IMG/VR virus record: IMGVR_UViG_3300021165_004379
Span: 1 to 36,656 of that record
From: a virus
Strand: one strand, 5' to 3'
DNA: 36,656 nucleotides
The translations under genes and the position numbers were made by a program. The notes under the pieces were generated by a model, which had not been told where the DNA came from, did not search any database, and saw nothing but the letters and a program-made list of their open reading frames with translations. Positions 24,335 to 30,502 of the stretch are shown here, piece after piece (position 1 is the first letter of the stretch; each line of letters starts with the position of its first letter).

Positions 24335-25000
24335 TTAATTGTATTTAACTTTATTTCTTACTAAATCCAGTAATAGAGTTTTATTTTCCAGTCCTATAGT
24401 AAAATTTGCGTGAAATGCAACAACGTCTGAATCTAAATTAAATGACGGAGAATCTACTGTCCACAAATTCCCACCAATATTTCCATAGGTTGTAAATTGT
24501 GGCCCTAGCATAGAATATTTTAAATTACTATGTGGCAACATTTCATTTACTGCCGTTTGATCGGCTGATTTTCCGACGTAATATTCTATATTAGATTGCA
24601 ATGTATCCAATACATTTTCAAAAAACGCTATAGTTTTTGCGTTTTTTCTACAAATAAACATACCAGCACAATATGTGGATCCTCCGTCTCTTTGAAAGCA
24701 AATATCATATTGGTCTAATTGTTTTTTCATTTCATCAACCACGTTTTTAAATATGCATACATCAGAGTCTAAATATATTAAATACGATTCGTCAACTTGT
24801 TCGTGAAGAGTTTTTAATATAAAATCAATTTTAGCAAAACATGAATTAAAAAATCCAACCGTTCCCCAAATTCCTTCACAGCTCGAATCTAAATCACATA
24901 TCTCCAATTTATAATCTGTATATTTGTTAATTTCCGCACTCAATTCTTTTGCCATTTGTAAATGACCTTTGGTTGATACTGTTATTATTCTATCTGACAT
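24335..25000 (-). CDS. Glycosyltransferase-like protein (nucleotide-diphospho-sugar transferase fold)
   Basis: 221 residues on the minus strand. The start (MSDRIITVSTKGHLQMAKEL) and the central YLIYLDSDVCIF, with a DxD metal/nucleotide-sugar motif near residue 98, fit GT-A-fold transferases of the nucleotide-diphospho-sugar transferase group. Later SADQTAVNEMLPH resembles their D/Q-containing acceptor motif. It is the third gene of a three-gene minus-strand block, three bases after its neighbour. Possible jobs are glycosylation of phage DNA, capsid or host surface sugar. The AT-rich, low-complexity sequence suggests separate acquisition. Confidence 0.8.
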   Translation of the reverse strand: MSDRIITVSTKGHLQMAKELSAEINKYTDYKLEICDLDSSCEGIWGTVGFFNSCFAKIDFILKTLHEQVDESYLIYLDSDVCIFKNVVDEMKKQLDQYDICFQRDGGSTYCAGMFICRKNAKTIAFFENVLDTLQSNIEYYVGKSADQTAVNEMLPHSNLKYSMLGPQFTTYGNIGGNLWTVDSPSFNLDSDVVAFHANFTIGLENKTLLLDLVRNKVKYN

Positions 25001-25003
25001 ATA

Positions 25004-25627
25004 TTAATATGGTTTTGATTTTCTTAACAAAGGAATATGTTCTTCTCTAGGTTGGTGATTTTGCATAGTCCCAGAAGGATAATGAACTATTGGAAAACTA
25101 TCCCAACCTAATTCTCCGTATTCCACACACAATGGAATACGATTGTAAAATTTATCAACCGTTTGTAAAATATTTTGATCTGATGCATGAGGTTTGCCAT
25201 TTTCCAAATTGGTTTGTCCTTCCCACTCAAAAAAAATTTTTGCAACACGAGTATAATGTTCGCTCTTTCCAGATACCAAACACGGCACAATATCCTTTCC
25301 GTAAGACCAAAAAGTAAGATCTTCGGGAGGCGTGTATGGTGCAAAACAATATGGAATTACATCACTATCACTCATCCATCCTCCACCAACTACGGCCATA
25401 GCCAACCAACGTAAATAGCACGCCAATTCATATCGTGAAGGATTTACCGTTGGTAATTTTTGATACTTACATAAAAATTCATTATAATTGGGGTGTTGCT
25501 CGGCATGAGATCTATTGAGTATTATTGGTGTCCATCCAGCATTTTCCCAACATTGTTTCCACAAATCTAATAATTTGTGACCATTTGGAATTTCTGGGAC
25601 ATATTCGTGATAAGTGTATATTTTCAT
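25004..25627 (-). CDS. Glycosyltransferase-like protein (DXD sugar-binding family)
   Basis: 207 residues, minus strand. The region RYELACYLRWLAMAVVGGGW followed by MSDSDVIP (about residues 65-92) has the arrangement of the GT32-like 'sugar-binding region containing DXD motif' family: an R...L.RW helix, a Gly-rich turn and DxD. The conserved end HYPSGTMQNH also fits. It overlaps the upstream gene by four bases, so the block is translationally coupled. The substrate is unknown. Confidence 0.8.
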   Translation of the reverse strand: MKIYTYHEYVPEIPNGHKLLDLWKQCWENAGWTPIILNRSHAEQHPNYNEFLCKYQKLPTVNPSRYELACYLRWLAMAVVGGGWMSDSDVIPYCFAPYTPPEDLTFWSYGKDIVPCLVSGKSEHYTRVAKIFFEWEGQTNLENGKPHASDQNILQTVDKFYNRIPLCVEYGELGWDSFPIVHYPSGTMQNHQPREEHIPLLRKSKPY

Positions 25628-26304
25628 AGATTTTTTGAAGCACTAATAATTTTATCGAAAACGTCTTTTGTTTTAATGCCATGTAGAGCATACGCTCCGT
25701 TTTGAACATGCTGTATTGCATTATTTACTAATTCCACCGTATCAAAAGAATTTCTAGAATATCCTTCCCACACTCCAGTTTTTACTCCCATCAAATTGTA
25801 AATTTTAAAATCGTGTTTCATTATTTGTTGTGCCAACCATACATCCTGTGGAGTCTCATCATTTTCGTCAAGTGTGACAACTTTTAAAAATTCAATTAAT
25901 TCTTTTTTCGGAAATATCCATGGGAAATGTAAAAAACATTTCCATTCATCCATCGCAGTTTGGTCTTTTTGTAATAATACATGTTCATTCCATACATTAC
26001 ACTGAATAATATTTCTATTTTTTGGTTTTTTTAACAGCAACGCGTCGTATTCTAAAAAGACATAATAGTCGGAATCATACAGCATAGCAGCATTCATTGC
26101 AAACATTTGTCGTTTTAAACTTAAAGGGCCATGATGCTGTCGGCCTTCATATGTTAAACAATCAATTCCATTAACAATGCATGCATTATTATTAGGGGAA
26201 ACTATAAGAAGATTATCGGTATTTGATTTCCATATTGGAAGATGCACATTTACTGTATTGATAGCATCGCCATGCGCAAATATTACAGTTGTTATTTTAT
26301 TCAT
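25624..26304 (-). CDS. Glycosyltransferase-like protein, first gene of the minus-strand block
   Basis: 226 residues, minus strand. MNKITTVIFAHGDAINTVNV at the start and DYYVFLEYDALLL near residue 85 (E-x-D in place of DxD) indicate a GT-A-type fold; WLAQQIMKHDF and GVWEGYSRNSFD follow. The EYD variant is seen in some transferases that handle galactose or in inactive relatives, so activity is uncertain. A late-promoter box on the minus strand lies six bases upstream of its ATG, so all three genes are probably late and may modify virion or host glycans. Confidence 0.72.
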   Translation of the reverse strand: MNKITTVIFAHGDAINTVNVHLPIWKSNTDNLLIVSPNNNACIVNGIDCLTYEGRQHHGPLSLKRQMFAMNAAMLYDSDYYVFLEYDALLLKKPKNRNIIQCNVWNEHVLLQKDQTAMDEWKCFLHFPWIFPKKELIEFLKVVTLDENDETPQDVWLAQQIMKHDFKIYNLMGVKTGVWEGYSRNSFDTVELVNNAIQHVQNGAYALHGIKTKDVFDKIISASKNL

Positions 26305-26309
26305 AAAGG

Positions 26310-26317
26310 TATTTATA
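26310..26317 (-). promoter_or_regulatory. Minus-strand T4-type late promoter box for the glycosyltransferase block
   Basis: On the minus strand the sequence reads exactly TATAAATA, ending six bases before the ATG of the gene 26304-25624. No other minus-strand box was found before an ORF, which supports this one being functional. Confidence 0.6.
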
Positions 26318-26343
26318 AATATCTTAGGATTTTAAAATAAAGG

Positions 26344-26372
26344 TTTACAAACCGTTTCAAATATAGTACAAT
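26344..26372 (+). promoter_or_regulatory. Sigma-70-type promoter for 26391
   Basis: TTTACA at 26344-26349, 17 bases, TACAAT at 26367-26372. It diverges from the minus-strand late promoter 27 bases away, so the gap 26305-26390 is a divergent control region. Confidence 0.7.
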
Positions 26373-26390
26373 ATCTAAACAATACAAACT

Positions 26391-26648
26391 ATGTCAGCAA
26401 AAAATGATATTACAGGAGATTCAATATCCTCAAAAATTATGTCCAAACAAGGACGTGACAATTGGGACAATATTTTTAAGCCTAAAAAGACCGCAAACGA
26501 ATGGGCATCACATAAAAATTTAAATATTAAAATTTTAAATGCAAACGGTTGGGCTCAAGGCGACGGCGTAACACTGGATACACCTATTTCCGAAGCAGAT
26601 TTTAACATGCGGCTAAGTCTTTCTACAATTTTGGGTGCAACACTATAA
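26391..26648 (+). CDS. Hypothetical protein (85 aa)
   Basis: MSAKNDITGDSISSKIMSKQGRD... with a middle NIFKPKKTANEWASHKN and a C-terminal half NANGWAQGDGVTLDTPIS. No motif is recognised. It has a good sigma-70-type promoter 18 bases upstream and overlaps or abuts the HNH gene, so the two are co-expressed. Small proteins before HNH genes in phages are sometimes nuclease partners; nothing here proves it. Confidence 0.65.
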   Translation: MSAKNDITGDSISSKIMSKQGRDNWDNIFKPKKTANEWASHKNLNIKILNANGWAQGDGVTLDTPISEADFNMRLSLSTILGATL

Positions 26649-26649
26649 T

Positions 26650-27270
26650 ATGAAACCGATTAGCCCAACAACAAAAACCACACTAGTCCTTTCTGGTGGA
26701 TTTGAACCGCTTGGGTTTTTTAATGCACGATCAGCAATGCGCAACCTTGTTGTTGGTGCTGTAAAAGCATATGATCCGCATGGTAACATTCACGATTGGA
26801 GCTCATGGATTGGAAATGATACTGGCCTTCCAGATGATTATCCGTGTATGCGCACCGCAGATGTGGCGTATGCCGTTCCTACAATTGTTGTAATTCCTGG
26901 ATATTTCAATAGCAAAAGATTTATGAAACGCCGGCGCAAAACAATCAAGTTGCGCCAGCTGTATAACATTTATGATCGTAAATGCCAATATTGTTTAAAG
27001 GAAATTCCTTATTCAGTTGCAACACGAGATCATGTAGTTCCAAGAAGTAAAGGTGGTGATAACTGTGATTCAAACATCGTGTTGTCATGTAAAAAATGCA
27101 ACTTGCGTAAAGGATCAAAATTTCCGTATGCCAATGTGTTTGGATCATCCGTTGTGCCAAAAATCCTGTCTGATGTTGAATTTTCTGCATTAAGCGATAG
27201 CGTAAGTCATCGTGCCGAATGGGATGTTTTTGTTGGTAACCCAAGAGAGCATATGGTTGCAATTGCATAA
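26650..27270 (+). CDS. HNH endonuclease
   Basis: 206 residues from the ATG at 26650, one base after the previous stop; an upstream ATG at 26635 would overlap that gene. The N-terminal half has the LVLSGGFEPLGFFNARSAMR start and RKTIKLRQLYNIYDRKCQYC connector typical of phage HNH proteins. The nuclease core is CQYC, ATRDHVVPRSKGGDN (the first catalytic His with Asp), NIVLSCKKCNLRKG (second Cys pair around a zinc and the HNH asparagine region). It could be a homing or a DNA-processing endonuclease. The next region contains repeated leader genes, possibly its insertion neighbourhood. Confidence 0.88.
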   Translation: MKPISPTTKTTLVLSGGFEPLGFFNARSAMRNLVVGAVKAYDPHGNIHDWSSWIGNDTGLPDDYPCMRTADVAYAVPTIVVIPGYFNSKRFMKRRRKTIKLRQLYNIYDRKCQYCLKEIPYSVATRDHVVPRSKGGDNCDSNIVLSCKKCNLRKGSKFPYANVFGSSVVPKILSDVEFSALSDSVSHRAEWDVFVGNPREHMVAIA

Positions 27271-27272
27271 AT

Positions 27273-27376
27273 AATTCATTGTTGAAGCATAAAAATTGTA
27301 TAAATAAAGATATATGAAACAAACATATTTTAACAATAAACAAGACAGTATTTTCCAAGCGGCATACAATGTGCTT
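27273..27376 (+). repeat. Direct repeat copy A: late promoter plus leader start
   Basis: This 104-base block (AATTCATTGTTGAAGCATAA..., late box, ATG and the first about 21 codons) is repeated at 27684-27786 with about seven differences and a one-base indel. The upstream piece TTGCAATTGCATAAATAATTCA (27258 on) recurs a third time at about 28165-28186. Confidence 0.85.
27299..27306 (+). promoter_or_regulatory. T4-type late promoter box TATAAATA
   Basis: Exact box, eight bases before the ATG at 27314. A second, imperfect box CATAAATA (27266-27273) lies 33 bases upstream, so tandem late promoters are possible. Confidence 0.6.
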
Positions 27377-27628
27377 ACCGAACAATCGGTTAGCACAAAT
27401 TGTAATTCTATTAATGAAGAAGAAGACAAAATGTCTGAGGATGAACATAAACAAATCGCACGCGATTTATACAAAAAATATGGATATGATGCTCATTCAA
27501 TCGGTGATTTTATGAAAGAACTTGTTATCCTTAAAGGAAAGTTTGAATCGGAAAAGAAACGCAAACCTATTACGAACACGGACAAATGGGATGAATACCC
27601 TGATCGCCGGCCGAGGGGGGATTCATGA
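27314..27628 (+). CDS. Late protein with second-type leader (104 aa)
   Basis: Starts MKQTYFNNKQDSIFQAAYNV followed by LTE, a leader shared with the genes at 27724, 34218, 34686 and 32488 (pattern: F/Y-x-N-N-x-x-D/H-x-[IL]-x-A-A-x-x-[IVF]-L...E). LTE-Q at residues 21-24 matches the LxE cleavage rule. The rest is charged, with CNSINEEEDKMSEDEHKQI and a helix ARDLYKKYGYDAHSI; the end is basic (YPDRRPRGDS). A late box precedes it. Probably a small capsid-internal protein; otherwise unknown. Confidence 0.72.
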   Translation: MKQTYFNNKQDSIFQAAYNVLTEQSVSTNCNSINEEEDKMSEDEHKQIARDLYKKYGYDAHSIGDFMKELVILKGKFESEKKRKPITNTDKWDEYPDRRPRGDS

Positions 27629-27683
27629 TGGTGATTACTATCAAGCTTAAGCAGAGAAAGAGAAACAAAGTAAAAATGAAATT

Positions 27684-27786
27684 AATTCATTGTTGAAGCA
27701 TAAAATTGCATAAATAAAGATATATGAAACAAACATATTACAACAATAAACAGGACAGTATTTTCCAAGCCGCATACAATGTTCTT
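27684..27786 (+). repeat. Direct repeat copy B: late promoter plus leader start
   Basis: Second copy of the block at 27273-27376, covering upstream sequence, the late-like box and the codons for the leader. After the leader the two proteins are unrelated, so duplication was followed by domain replacement. Confidence 0.85.
27709..27716 (+). promoter_or_regulatory. Late-promoter-like box CATAAATA
   Basis: One mismatch from the consensus, at the same place in repeat B as the exact box in repeat A, eight bases before the ATG at 27724. Confidence 0.45.
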
Positions 27787-28155
27787 TCCGAAAGTATGAA
27801 TGCTGAGAATTGGGGTAATACATATTGGGCTGATACTATTAATGGTAAAGAAATAAAAGTATCAATAAACGATTTAATGAATGTTACGAAGGGTGTACCT
27901 GTTATTGAGATGAGCACTAAAATATTAGAACCTTATGCTCTACATAAGAATAAAAAAGATGCTGAAACACTAGCTAATATTCAAAAGTCAGACTTACAAT
28001 ATCCTATTATTGTATTAAAGAAAAATAATAAATATCAAATTTTAGATGGGCATCATAGACTGCAAAAGGCTATTAACAATAATATTGAAAAGATAAAAAC
28101 GAAGCTAATTGATATTAATACATTACCAGACGACTGGCAAGAACTGTTTAGATAA
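27724..28155 (+). CDS. ParB-nuclease-like protein with second-type leader
   Basis: 143 residues. The first 23, MKQTYYNNKQDSIFQAAYNV then LSE, are nearly identical to the leader at 27314. The remainder is a small ParB/sulfiredoxin-type domain: YPIIVLKKNNKYQILDGHHR (the strand and DGHHRL box, about residues 97-118) followed by a helix QKAINNNIEKIK. In other proteins this fold hydrolyses CTP, cuts DNA or uses ATP. Domain plus leader suggests an enzyme aimed at the capsid. Codon use is more AT-rich and the sequence reads like a recently acquired domain. Confidence 0.8.
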   Translation: MKQTYYNNKQDSIFQAAYNVLSESMNAENWGNTYWADTINGKEIKVSINDLMNVTKGVPVIEMSTKILEPYALHKNKKDAETLANIQKSDLQYPIIVLKKNNKYQILDGHHRLQKAINNNIEKIKTKLIDINTLPDDWQELFR

Positions 28156-28204
28156 TTAATATGATTGCAATTGCATAAATAATTCAATTGATAAACAAAA
28201 ATTG

Positions 28205-28212
28205 TATAAATA
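28205..28212 (+). promoter_or_regulatory. T4-type late promoter box TATAAATA
   Basis: Exact box, five bases before the ATG at 28217, downstream of the third copy of the repeated intergenic sequence. Confidence 0.55.
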
Positions 28213-28216
28213 ACTT

Positions 28217-28351
28217 ATGAATATGAAACACGTCAAACAAAACACACGCAACGCATCGCGCTCTATTGAGTGTGATGGCACCGTGTGGTATCTTGGCGGT
28301 GAGAACATTATCGCTGCAGGATCACAAAGCTTTAATCCGACAACGCCATAA
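28217..28351 (+). CDS. Short late protein (44 aa)
   Basis: Reads MNMKHVKQNTRNASRSIECD then GTVWYLGGENIIAAGSQSFN and PTTP. It starts just after an exact late box and ends before a strong terminator, so the transcription unit frames this frame exactly. The sequence is a plausible small folded protein with a GTVWYLGGENI beta segment. No family is recognised. An alternative start is the ATG six bases on. Confidence 0.55.
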   Translation: MNMKHVKQNTRNASRSIECDGTVWYLGGENIIAAGSQSFNPTTP

Positions 28352-28378
28352 GGCAGAGAACAATCAAAAACCACTTTG

Positions 28379-28412
28379 AAAGACTCTCCGCCGCCAAGCA
28401 GAGAGTCTTTTT
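28379..28412 (+). terminator. Intrinsic terminator
   Basis: Perfect 10-base stem AAAGACTCTC/GAGAGTCTTT with a 12-base loop, running into TTTTTG. It closes the late gene block before the RNA island. Confidence 0.85.
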
Positions 28413-28457
28413 GTTATAGACTAAGGGAAAATAAAATGAAAAATATGTAAAAAGTTG

Positions 28458-28486
28458 TTTACAACTGCGGCTTTTTATGGTAGAAT
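28458..28486 (+). promoter_or_regulatory. Sigma-70-type promoter heading the RNA island
   Basis: TTTACA (28458-28463, within TTGTTTACA), 17 bases, extended -10 TGGTAGAAT (-10 hexamer 28481-28486). Its sequence is almost identical to the promoters at 33553 and 35530. Confidence 0.75.
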
Positions 28487-28541
28487 ATTCACATACGGCG
28501 GCAACAAAGAAGATTCAAAACCTTCTGCCAATGTAAAAAAG

Positions 28542-28667
28542 ATGTATTACATTCCACTGAAAATGTGGTATGATAACATTAATGAAACGCTGAATGAGTG
28601 CGTGAAACTCAAAACGACCGTGGTTGAACGGCATGGATCACAAGATGATGCGTTGACAATTGATTGA
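28542..28667 (+). CDS. Possible 41-residue protein downstream of the island promoter
   Basis: Open frame MYYIPLKMWYDNINETLNEC... ending ALTID. The frame extends upstream to 28455 but that part overlaps the promoter, so the ATG at 28542 is the first usable start. AAAAAG just before it is a weak ribosome site. No motif. It may only be leader sequence of the tRNA transcript. Confidence 0.3.
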   Translation: MYYIPLKMWYDNINETLNECVKLKTTVVERHGSQDDALTID

Positions 28668-29007
28668 AAAAAGAATGTGGTCATCAAGTCCGCAACAGAT
28701 TGGTAGATCCAATCAACTTGAAGAACCACGTTGTGTGTTCGAACGGTAACTCTACTTCATGAGTTTTAAAGATTATGTTGTAATCACCGACAAATTTTAA
28801 ATAGCACACTAATGATTAACCGATGCCTGATGTATAATATCCTCGGTTAATCATAAGAGGAATTGGTGTAAAATAACTTATGAGGTTTGGTTGCTCATCG
28901 GCGTTCTGAATGCTAAGGCATTCACCAATATGAATATGGAGTTGCAAATCCTATATATTGCGAAACCGATGATTTTGGTTCGAGTCCAAAACTCTGGAAT
29001 TTCTAAT
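28668..29007 (+). other. Structured non-coding stretch before the first tRNA
   Basis: No protein gene. It contains a perfect 12-base inverted repeat (28812-28823 with 28843-28854, 19-base loop, no U-tract). It also has a 68-base element closed by ATTGGTG/CACCAAT (28862-28929) with an inner ATGAG/CTCAT hairpin and GAATGC/GCATTC. A mini tRNA-like element (28938-28994) follows, with a good T-arm: TTTTGG, loop TTCGAGT, CCAAAA. None folds as a normal tRNA by eye. Confidence 0.5.
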
Positions 29008-29081
29008 AGCGGGTTAGAGTAGTGGTTACTCGGTAGTCTCATAAGCTACATAGGTCGGTTCGATTCCCACACCCGCAACCA
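29008..29081 (+). tRNA. tRNA-Met (CAT)
   Basis: Anticodon stem GTAGT/GCTAC with loop CTCATAA; D-arm GAGT/ACTC; T-loop TTCGATT with one mismatch in the stem; encoded CCA. Pair 1-72 is A-A, unusual. Not initiator-like (no G-C triplet in the anticodon stem). Lysidine-modified tRNA-Ile(CAT) is an alternative. Confidence 0.8.
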
Positions 29082-29146
29082 ATTTTATAAAATCTGGGAG
29101 TTTCCTCGACTCCAATGCAAGCTGAAAAGCATCGAGGTTAATTTTC

Positions 29147-29231
29147 GCGGACGGAAAGCTGGTGGCTCCAGCAGTAAGACTGTAAATCTTATCCTTAACA
29201 GGGAGTGGATCGAAACCACACGGCCGCACCA
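29147..29231 (+). tRNA. tRNA-Tyr (GTA)
   Basis: Acceptor GCGGACG/CGGCCGC (one mismatch), anticodon stem TAAGA/TCTTA with loop CTGTAAA, long variable arm as in bacterial tRNA-Tyr, encoded CCA. The stretch 29104-29138 just upstream can form a separate hairpin (CCTCG/CGAGG plus ATGC/GCAT). Confidence 0.88.
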
Positions 29232-29243
29232 ATTTCCAAAATT

Positions 29244-29375
29244 ACTGTTGAATGAGGGGAGAAAAAACCCTGCTGGGCGGTGAAAATCCGCTTTTACAAC
29301 TGCGTAACTCTACATAAGATGCAAATCTTGGAATGAGAAGCCCTAGTAGAAATCACTGAGGTCATATTCAACAGT
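29244..29375 (+). ncRNA. Unassigned structured RNA, 132 nt, closed by a perfect 10-bp helix
   Basis: ACTGTTGAAT (29244-29253) pairs perfectly with ATTCAACAGT (29366-29375). Inside are smaller helices, for example GCGG/CCGC around 29277-29294 and CCCTGCT/AGTAGGG-like pairing between 29268 and 29345. No tRNA arms, no open frame. It lies between tRNA-Tyr and tRNA-Glu. T4 also has two small stable RNAs of unknown function in its tRNA cluster; this may be an analogue. Confidence 0.5.
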
Positions 29376-29389
29376 TTATTTTTCAAAAT

Positions 29390-29464
29390 GCTGCCATCGT
29401 CTATCGGTTAGGACAAATGGTTTTCAACCATTAGAGCGGGGTTCAACTCCCCGTGGCAGTACCA
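29390..29464 (+). tRNA. tRNA-Glu (TTC)
   Basis: Acceptor GCTGCCA/TGGCAGT, anticodon stem AATGG/CCATT with loop TTTTCAA, T-arm GGGG-TTCAACT-CCCC, encoded CCA. Confidence 0.93.
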
Positions 29465-29470
29465 ATTTTT

Positions 29471-29544
29471 GCGGGATTAGTTTAATGGTAAAACCCCTTC
29501 CTTCCAAGTAGGTGACATCAGTTCGATTCTGATATTCCGCTCCA
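29471..29544 (+). tRNA. tRNA-Gly (TCC)
   Basis: Acceptor GCGGGAT/ATTCCGC, anticodon loop CTTCCAA (one mismatch in the stem), T-arm ATCAG-TTCGATT-CTGAT, encoded CCA. Confidence 0.9.
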
Positions 29545-29549
29545 ATTTT

Positions 29550-29790
29550 TAACAGGTATGTCGGCTTAAAAGTAGCCATCATATAAGAAGTGGAACTAGA
29601 CGTGGAGAAGAGGTAATTCGTATGTATACAATTCAACCAAGACATATATCCTTGCAAGAAGAAATGTGAGTGAATTCTCTCATTACACTGTTGCAAAGGT
29701 GCTGCGATACTCGTGAATTGCGTTTCATAGGATGCGACTTTAGGACGCTAAACAAGCATAACTCCTTTGGTGTAGCAACAACACCTGTTA
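29550..29790 (+). ncRNA. Unassigned structured RNA region, about 240 nt
   Basis: TAACAGGT (29550-29557) pairs with ACCTGTTA (29783-29790). Between them lie no tRNA and no credible protein frame; local hairpins include TGAG..CTCA around 29667-29682. The remaining bases to 29847 show nothing further except a TATAAT-like string at 29832 without a -35 partner. Confidence 0.4.
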
Positions 29791-29847
29791 AGCCCTGAGC
29801 ATGGCACAAAAATAAAGGCTCGTCACTTTCGTATAATTTTTAACATC

Positions 29848-29923
29848 GGGGGTTTAGCTCATCTGGTAGAGCATCTGCTTTGCAAGCAGAATGTGGTCGG
29901 TTCGAGCCCGGCAACCTCCACCA
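29848..29923 (+). tRNA. tRNA-Ala (TGC)
   Basis: Acceptor GGGGGTT/AACCTCC, anticodon stem TCTGC/GCAGA with loop TTTGCAA, T-loop TTCGAGC, encoded CCA. Confidence 0.95.
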
Positions 29924-29929
29924 TTTTAT

Positions 29930-30001
29930 GCCACAATAGCTCAGAGGCAGAGCAGCTTCTTCATACGGAGCAGGTCGAGATTTCAAAATTCTCTTGTGGT
30001 A
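29930..30001 (+). tRNA. tRNA-Met-like (CAT), CCA not encoded
   Basis: Acceptor GCCACAA/TTGTGGT, anticodon stem GCTTC/GGAGC with loop TTCATAC, T-arm GAGA-TTTCAAAA-TTCTC. The base after the discriminator reads CTCA instead of CCA, so the end needs the CCA-adding enzyme. Could be tRNA-Ile with lysidine at C34. Confidence 0.78.
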
Positions 30002-30011
30002 CTCATTTTAT

Positions 30012-30086
30012 GCGCCGGATGGGGAATGGCTACCCGACAGACTGCAAATCTGTTATACGTCAGTTCGATTCTGACTCGGCGCTCCA
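30012..30086 (+). tRNA. tRNA-Cys (GCA)
   Basis: Acceptor GCGCCGG/TCGGCGC, anticodon stem ACAGA/TCTGT with loop CTGCAAA, T-arm GTCAG-TTCGATT-CTGAC, encoded CCA. Confidence 0.94.
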
Positions 30087-30097
30087 CTTTCTATAAT

Positions 30098-30173
30098 GCC
30101 TCCTTAGCTCAGCTGGTAGAGCAGCTCATTTGTAATGAGCATGTCGTTCGTTCGAATCGGACAGGAGGCTCCA
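30098..30173 (+). tRNA. tRNA-Thr (TGT)
   Basis: Acceptor GCCTCCT/AGGAGGC, anticodon stem GCTCA/TGAGC with loop TTTGTAA, T-loop TTCGAAT, encoded CCA. Confidence 0.95.
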
Positions 30174-30186
30174 ATTTTTCATATAT

Positions 30187-30261
30187 GCGCTTCAAGCTTT
30201 AACAGTGAAGCATCTGGCTTTTAACCAGACTAACACGGGGCGGTACCGTGGAAGCGCACCA
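30187..30261 (+). tRNA. tRNA-Lys (TTT) with atypical T-loop
   Basis: Acceptor GCGCTTC/GAAGCGC, anticodon stem CTGG/CCAG with loop CTTTTAA, encoded CCA. The T-stem CACGG/CCGTG is perfect but the loop is GGCGGTA, lacking the TTCRA signature, so the normal D-loop/T-loop contact is doubtful. Confidence 0.82.
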
Positions 30262-30270
30262 ATTTTCAAC

Positions 30271-30333
30271 GCCTTTGAAGCATTATGATGATGCACTCAG
30301 GAGAACACAGTTTGATTCTGTGCATAGGCTCCA
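30271..30333 (+). other. tRNA-like element lacking an anticodon arm (63 nt)
   Basis: Acceptor GCCTTTG/CATAGGC (one mismatch), one arm GCAT/ATGC, T-arm CACAG-TTTGATT-CTGTG, discriminator and encoded CCA. Only 11 bases remain between the first arm and the T-arm, too few for an anticodon arm. Spacer sequences on both sides match those of true tRNAs here. Confidence 0.6.
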
Positions 30334-30342
30334 ATTTTCAAA

Positions 30343-30418
30343 TCCCAAGTAGCTCAGTTGGTAGAGCGCCGAGCTGTTAACTCGGATGTCGTTGGATCGT
30401 GACCAACCTTGGGAGCCA
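30343..30418 (+). tRNA. tRNA-Asn (GTT)
   Basis: Acceptor TCCCAAG/CTTGGGA, anticodon stem CCGAG/CTCGG with loop CTGTTAA, T-stem GTTGG/CCAAC with an unusual loop ATCGTGA, encoded CCA. Confidence 0.93.
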
Positions 30419-30425
30419 TTTTATA

Positions 30426-30502
30426 CGGGATGTAGCTCAGCTTGGTAGAGCGCATGCTTTGGGAGCATGATGTCGTCAGTTCGAATCTGGCCGTCCCGAC
30501 CA
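30426..30502 (+). tRNA. tRNA-Pro (TGG)
   Basis: Acceptor CGGGATG/GTCCCG-type end, anticodon stem CATGC/GCATG with loop TTTGGGA, T-loop TTCGAAT, encoded CCA. Confidence 0.94.

Noticed and set aside
27273-28186. CRISPR array from the repeated blocks
   Set aside because: Only two to three copies about 400 bases apart, each containing a promoter and coding start; these are gene duplications.
29832-29837. TATAAT before tRNA-Ala as a promoter
   Set aside because: No -35 hexamer at 16-18 bases upstream; all convincing promoters here have TTTACA at exactly 17.
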